Below are positions 63,138 to 64,000 of a stretch of 64,000 bases of DNA, piece by piece. Each line of letters starts with the position of its first letter. Position 1 is the first letter of the stretch. The stretch is taken from NCBI GenBank assembly GCA_020349025.1, contig CP070763.1, positions 2,864,329 through 2,928,328 on the forward strand, given 5' to 3'. The translations under genes were made by a program, and so were the position numbers. The stretch is from Candidatus Latescibacterota bacterium (GTDB lineage: Bacteria; Krumholzibacteriota; Krumholzibacteriia; G020349025). The notes beneath the pieces are model-generated. The model was given only the letters and a program-made list of their open reading frames with translations. It was not told the DNA's origin and ran no database searches.

Positions 63138-64000
63138 ACGCGGTGGCCCGTTTTGCGCTGCGGCAGCCGTTGCGTCGCATCCTCCTGATCCGGCCGCGGG
63201 CGTTGGGGGACGTCCTGCTCGCAACCCCTGCGCTGCGCGCCCTGCGTGTCGGCTACCCGGAAGCCGAAGTCCACATGCTGGTCGACGACGTCCTGGCACC
63301 GCTCCTGGATGAGAACCCGCATCTCGATCGTCTCTGGTGCTTCCCACGCCGACGCCGCGGTCTCGGCCGCTGGGCGCGCCTCTACCGCGACATGAAGCGT
63401 GCGCGGTTCGATCTGGTGATCGATCTCCACGGCACGCCACGCACGGCGTTTCTGGCGCGCTGGACGGGGGCGCCAAACCGCGTCGGCTACGCGCTGCGCG
63501 GTCGCGGCCGCTGGTACAACTTCCGTATCGAACGCGATTCCGACCGACACGGCGCATGGCGACAGCAGTACGCGGCGCGCACCAATCTCGACATCGTGGC
63601 GCGCTGCGGCGTGACAGGGCCGGTGCTCGAGGATACGTCGCTCGTGTTCGTCACGAATCGCGCCGCGGAGAAGCGCATGCAGGAGTACTTCGATGCGCTC
63701 GCTGCGGATGCACCCTGCGTCGGGGTGGCCCCCGCGGGCACCTGGCAGGCGAAGACCTATCCGGTTGCCTCCTTCGCGCGCGTTGCGGACCGCCTCGCGC
63801 AAGCCGGGTGCACCGTGATCCTGCTCTGGGGCCCGGGGGAGAGGGCGATCGTCGACGCGGCCCGTGCGGCCATGCAGGCTCCCGCCGTCGTTGCGCCCGC
63901 AACCGGCCTGCACGAACTTGCGGCGCTCCTGGGGCGGCTCGACCTGCTGCTGTCGAACGACTCCGGAGTCAAGCATCTGGCGGAGGCGCGCGGTACGCCG
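63134..64000 (+). CDS. GT9-family heptosyltransferase (3' end beyond the window)
   Basis: The first 289 codons of a further GT9 enzyme, running off the window. It opens with RRILLIRPRALGDVLLATPALRALR, has DLHGTPRTAFLARWTGAPNRVGY in the N-domain, PAGTWQAKTYPVASFARVAD at the donor-site strand and NDSGVKHLAEARGTP at the very end (each cited by its core). NDSG.KHLAE is the standard GT9 donor loop. ATG 63134 overlaps the preceding stop. With the two genes before it, it implies a core with several heptose additions. Confidence 0.88.
   Translation, partial: MNAVARFALRQPLRRILLIRPRALGDVLLATPALRALRVGYPEAEVHMLVDDVLAPLLDENPHLDRLWCFPRRRRGLGRWARLYRDMKRARFDLVIDLHGTPRTAFLARWTGAPNRVGYALRGRGRWYNFRIERDSDRHGAWRQQYAARTNLDIVARCGVTGPVLEDTSLVFVTNRAAEKRMQEYFDALAADAPCVGVAPAGTWQAKTYPVASFARVADRLAQAGCTVILLWGPGERAIVDAARAAMQAPAVVAPATGLHELAALLGRLDLLLSNDSGVKHLAEARGTP

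Overview
The window is 64 kb of GC-rich, almost fully coding bacterial chromosome, with nearly every gene on the + strand. It comes from a diderm bacterium: BamA, BamD, a Skp-like chaperone, LolCD, a full Raetz-type lipid A gene set, MsbA and heptosyltransferases are all present. The mix of an LpxC-FabZ fusion, bacillithiol synthesis, McsA-McsB-ClpC and secreted proteins ending in a FlgD-like 'SGVYLYRL' sorting-type domain points to the FCB superphylum or a neighbouring candidate phylum. Candidatus Eisenbacteria or a relative is my best guess, from gene content only. I saw no tRNA, rRNA, CRISPR array, insertion sequence or prophage.

Layout. 1-4.5 kb: aroQ, efp, accB, pilT, accC. 4.7-8.4 kb: ftsK and rimO. 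8.5-18.7 kb: a tightly packed series (secreted protein, TPR protein, bamD, nadD, polA, coaE, prfB with its programmed frameshift, lysS, lolC), many joined by 1-4 nt overlaps. 18.7-23.6 kb: lolD, mcsA, mcsB, clpC, closed by a clear intrinsic terminator. 23.6-33.7 kb: an envelope operon of bamA, skp, lpxD, lpxC-fabZ, lpxA, a Gfo/Idh/MocA oxidoreductase, lpxB, and a fused LpxJ-like acyltransferase-LpxK. 33.6-34.2 kb (-): a small lipoprotein. 34.4-41.4 kb: nadB, a SAM methyltransferase, bshC, bshB and bshA, followed 10 nt later by a lipoprotein gene interrupted by an in-frame TGA, where relatives of the protein as I remember them carry Cys. It is a candidate selenoprotein. 41.5-43.2 kb: a beta-barrel protein (+) and a PDZ-only protein (-). 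43.4-51.6 kb: an HNH protein, panE, and two tandem paralogous secreted metalloproteases. 51.7-56.4 kb: a lipoprotein, adenosine deaminase and lon. 56.4-64 kb: GT9 glycosyltransferases, msbA, waaF and a split hldE (rfaE1/rfaE2), the last GT9 gene being cut by the window end.

How the genes fit together. Much of the window builds the outer membrane: Bam insertion of barrels, Lol sorting of lipoproteins, lipid A synthesis from UDP-GlcNAc to the 4'-phosphorylated and probably late-acylated precursor, flipping by MsbA and heptose core assembly. A second theme is protein and redox quality control: Lon, the McsB/ClpC phospho-arginine system, and bacillithiol (perhaps N-methyl-bacillithiol) with the candidate selenoprotein as its operon partner. 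The most novel items are that candidate selenoprotein, the acyltransferase-LpxK fusion and the methyltransferase-containing bsh operon.
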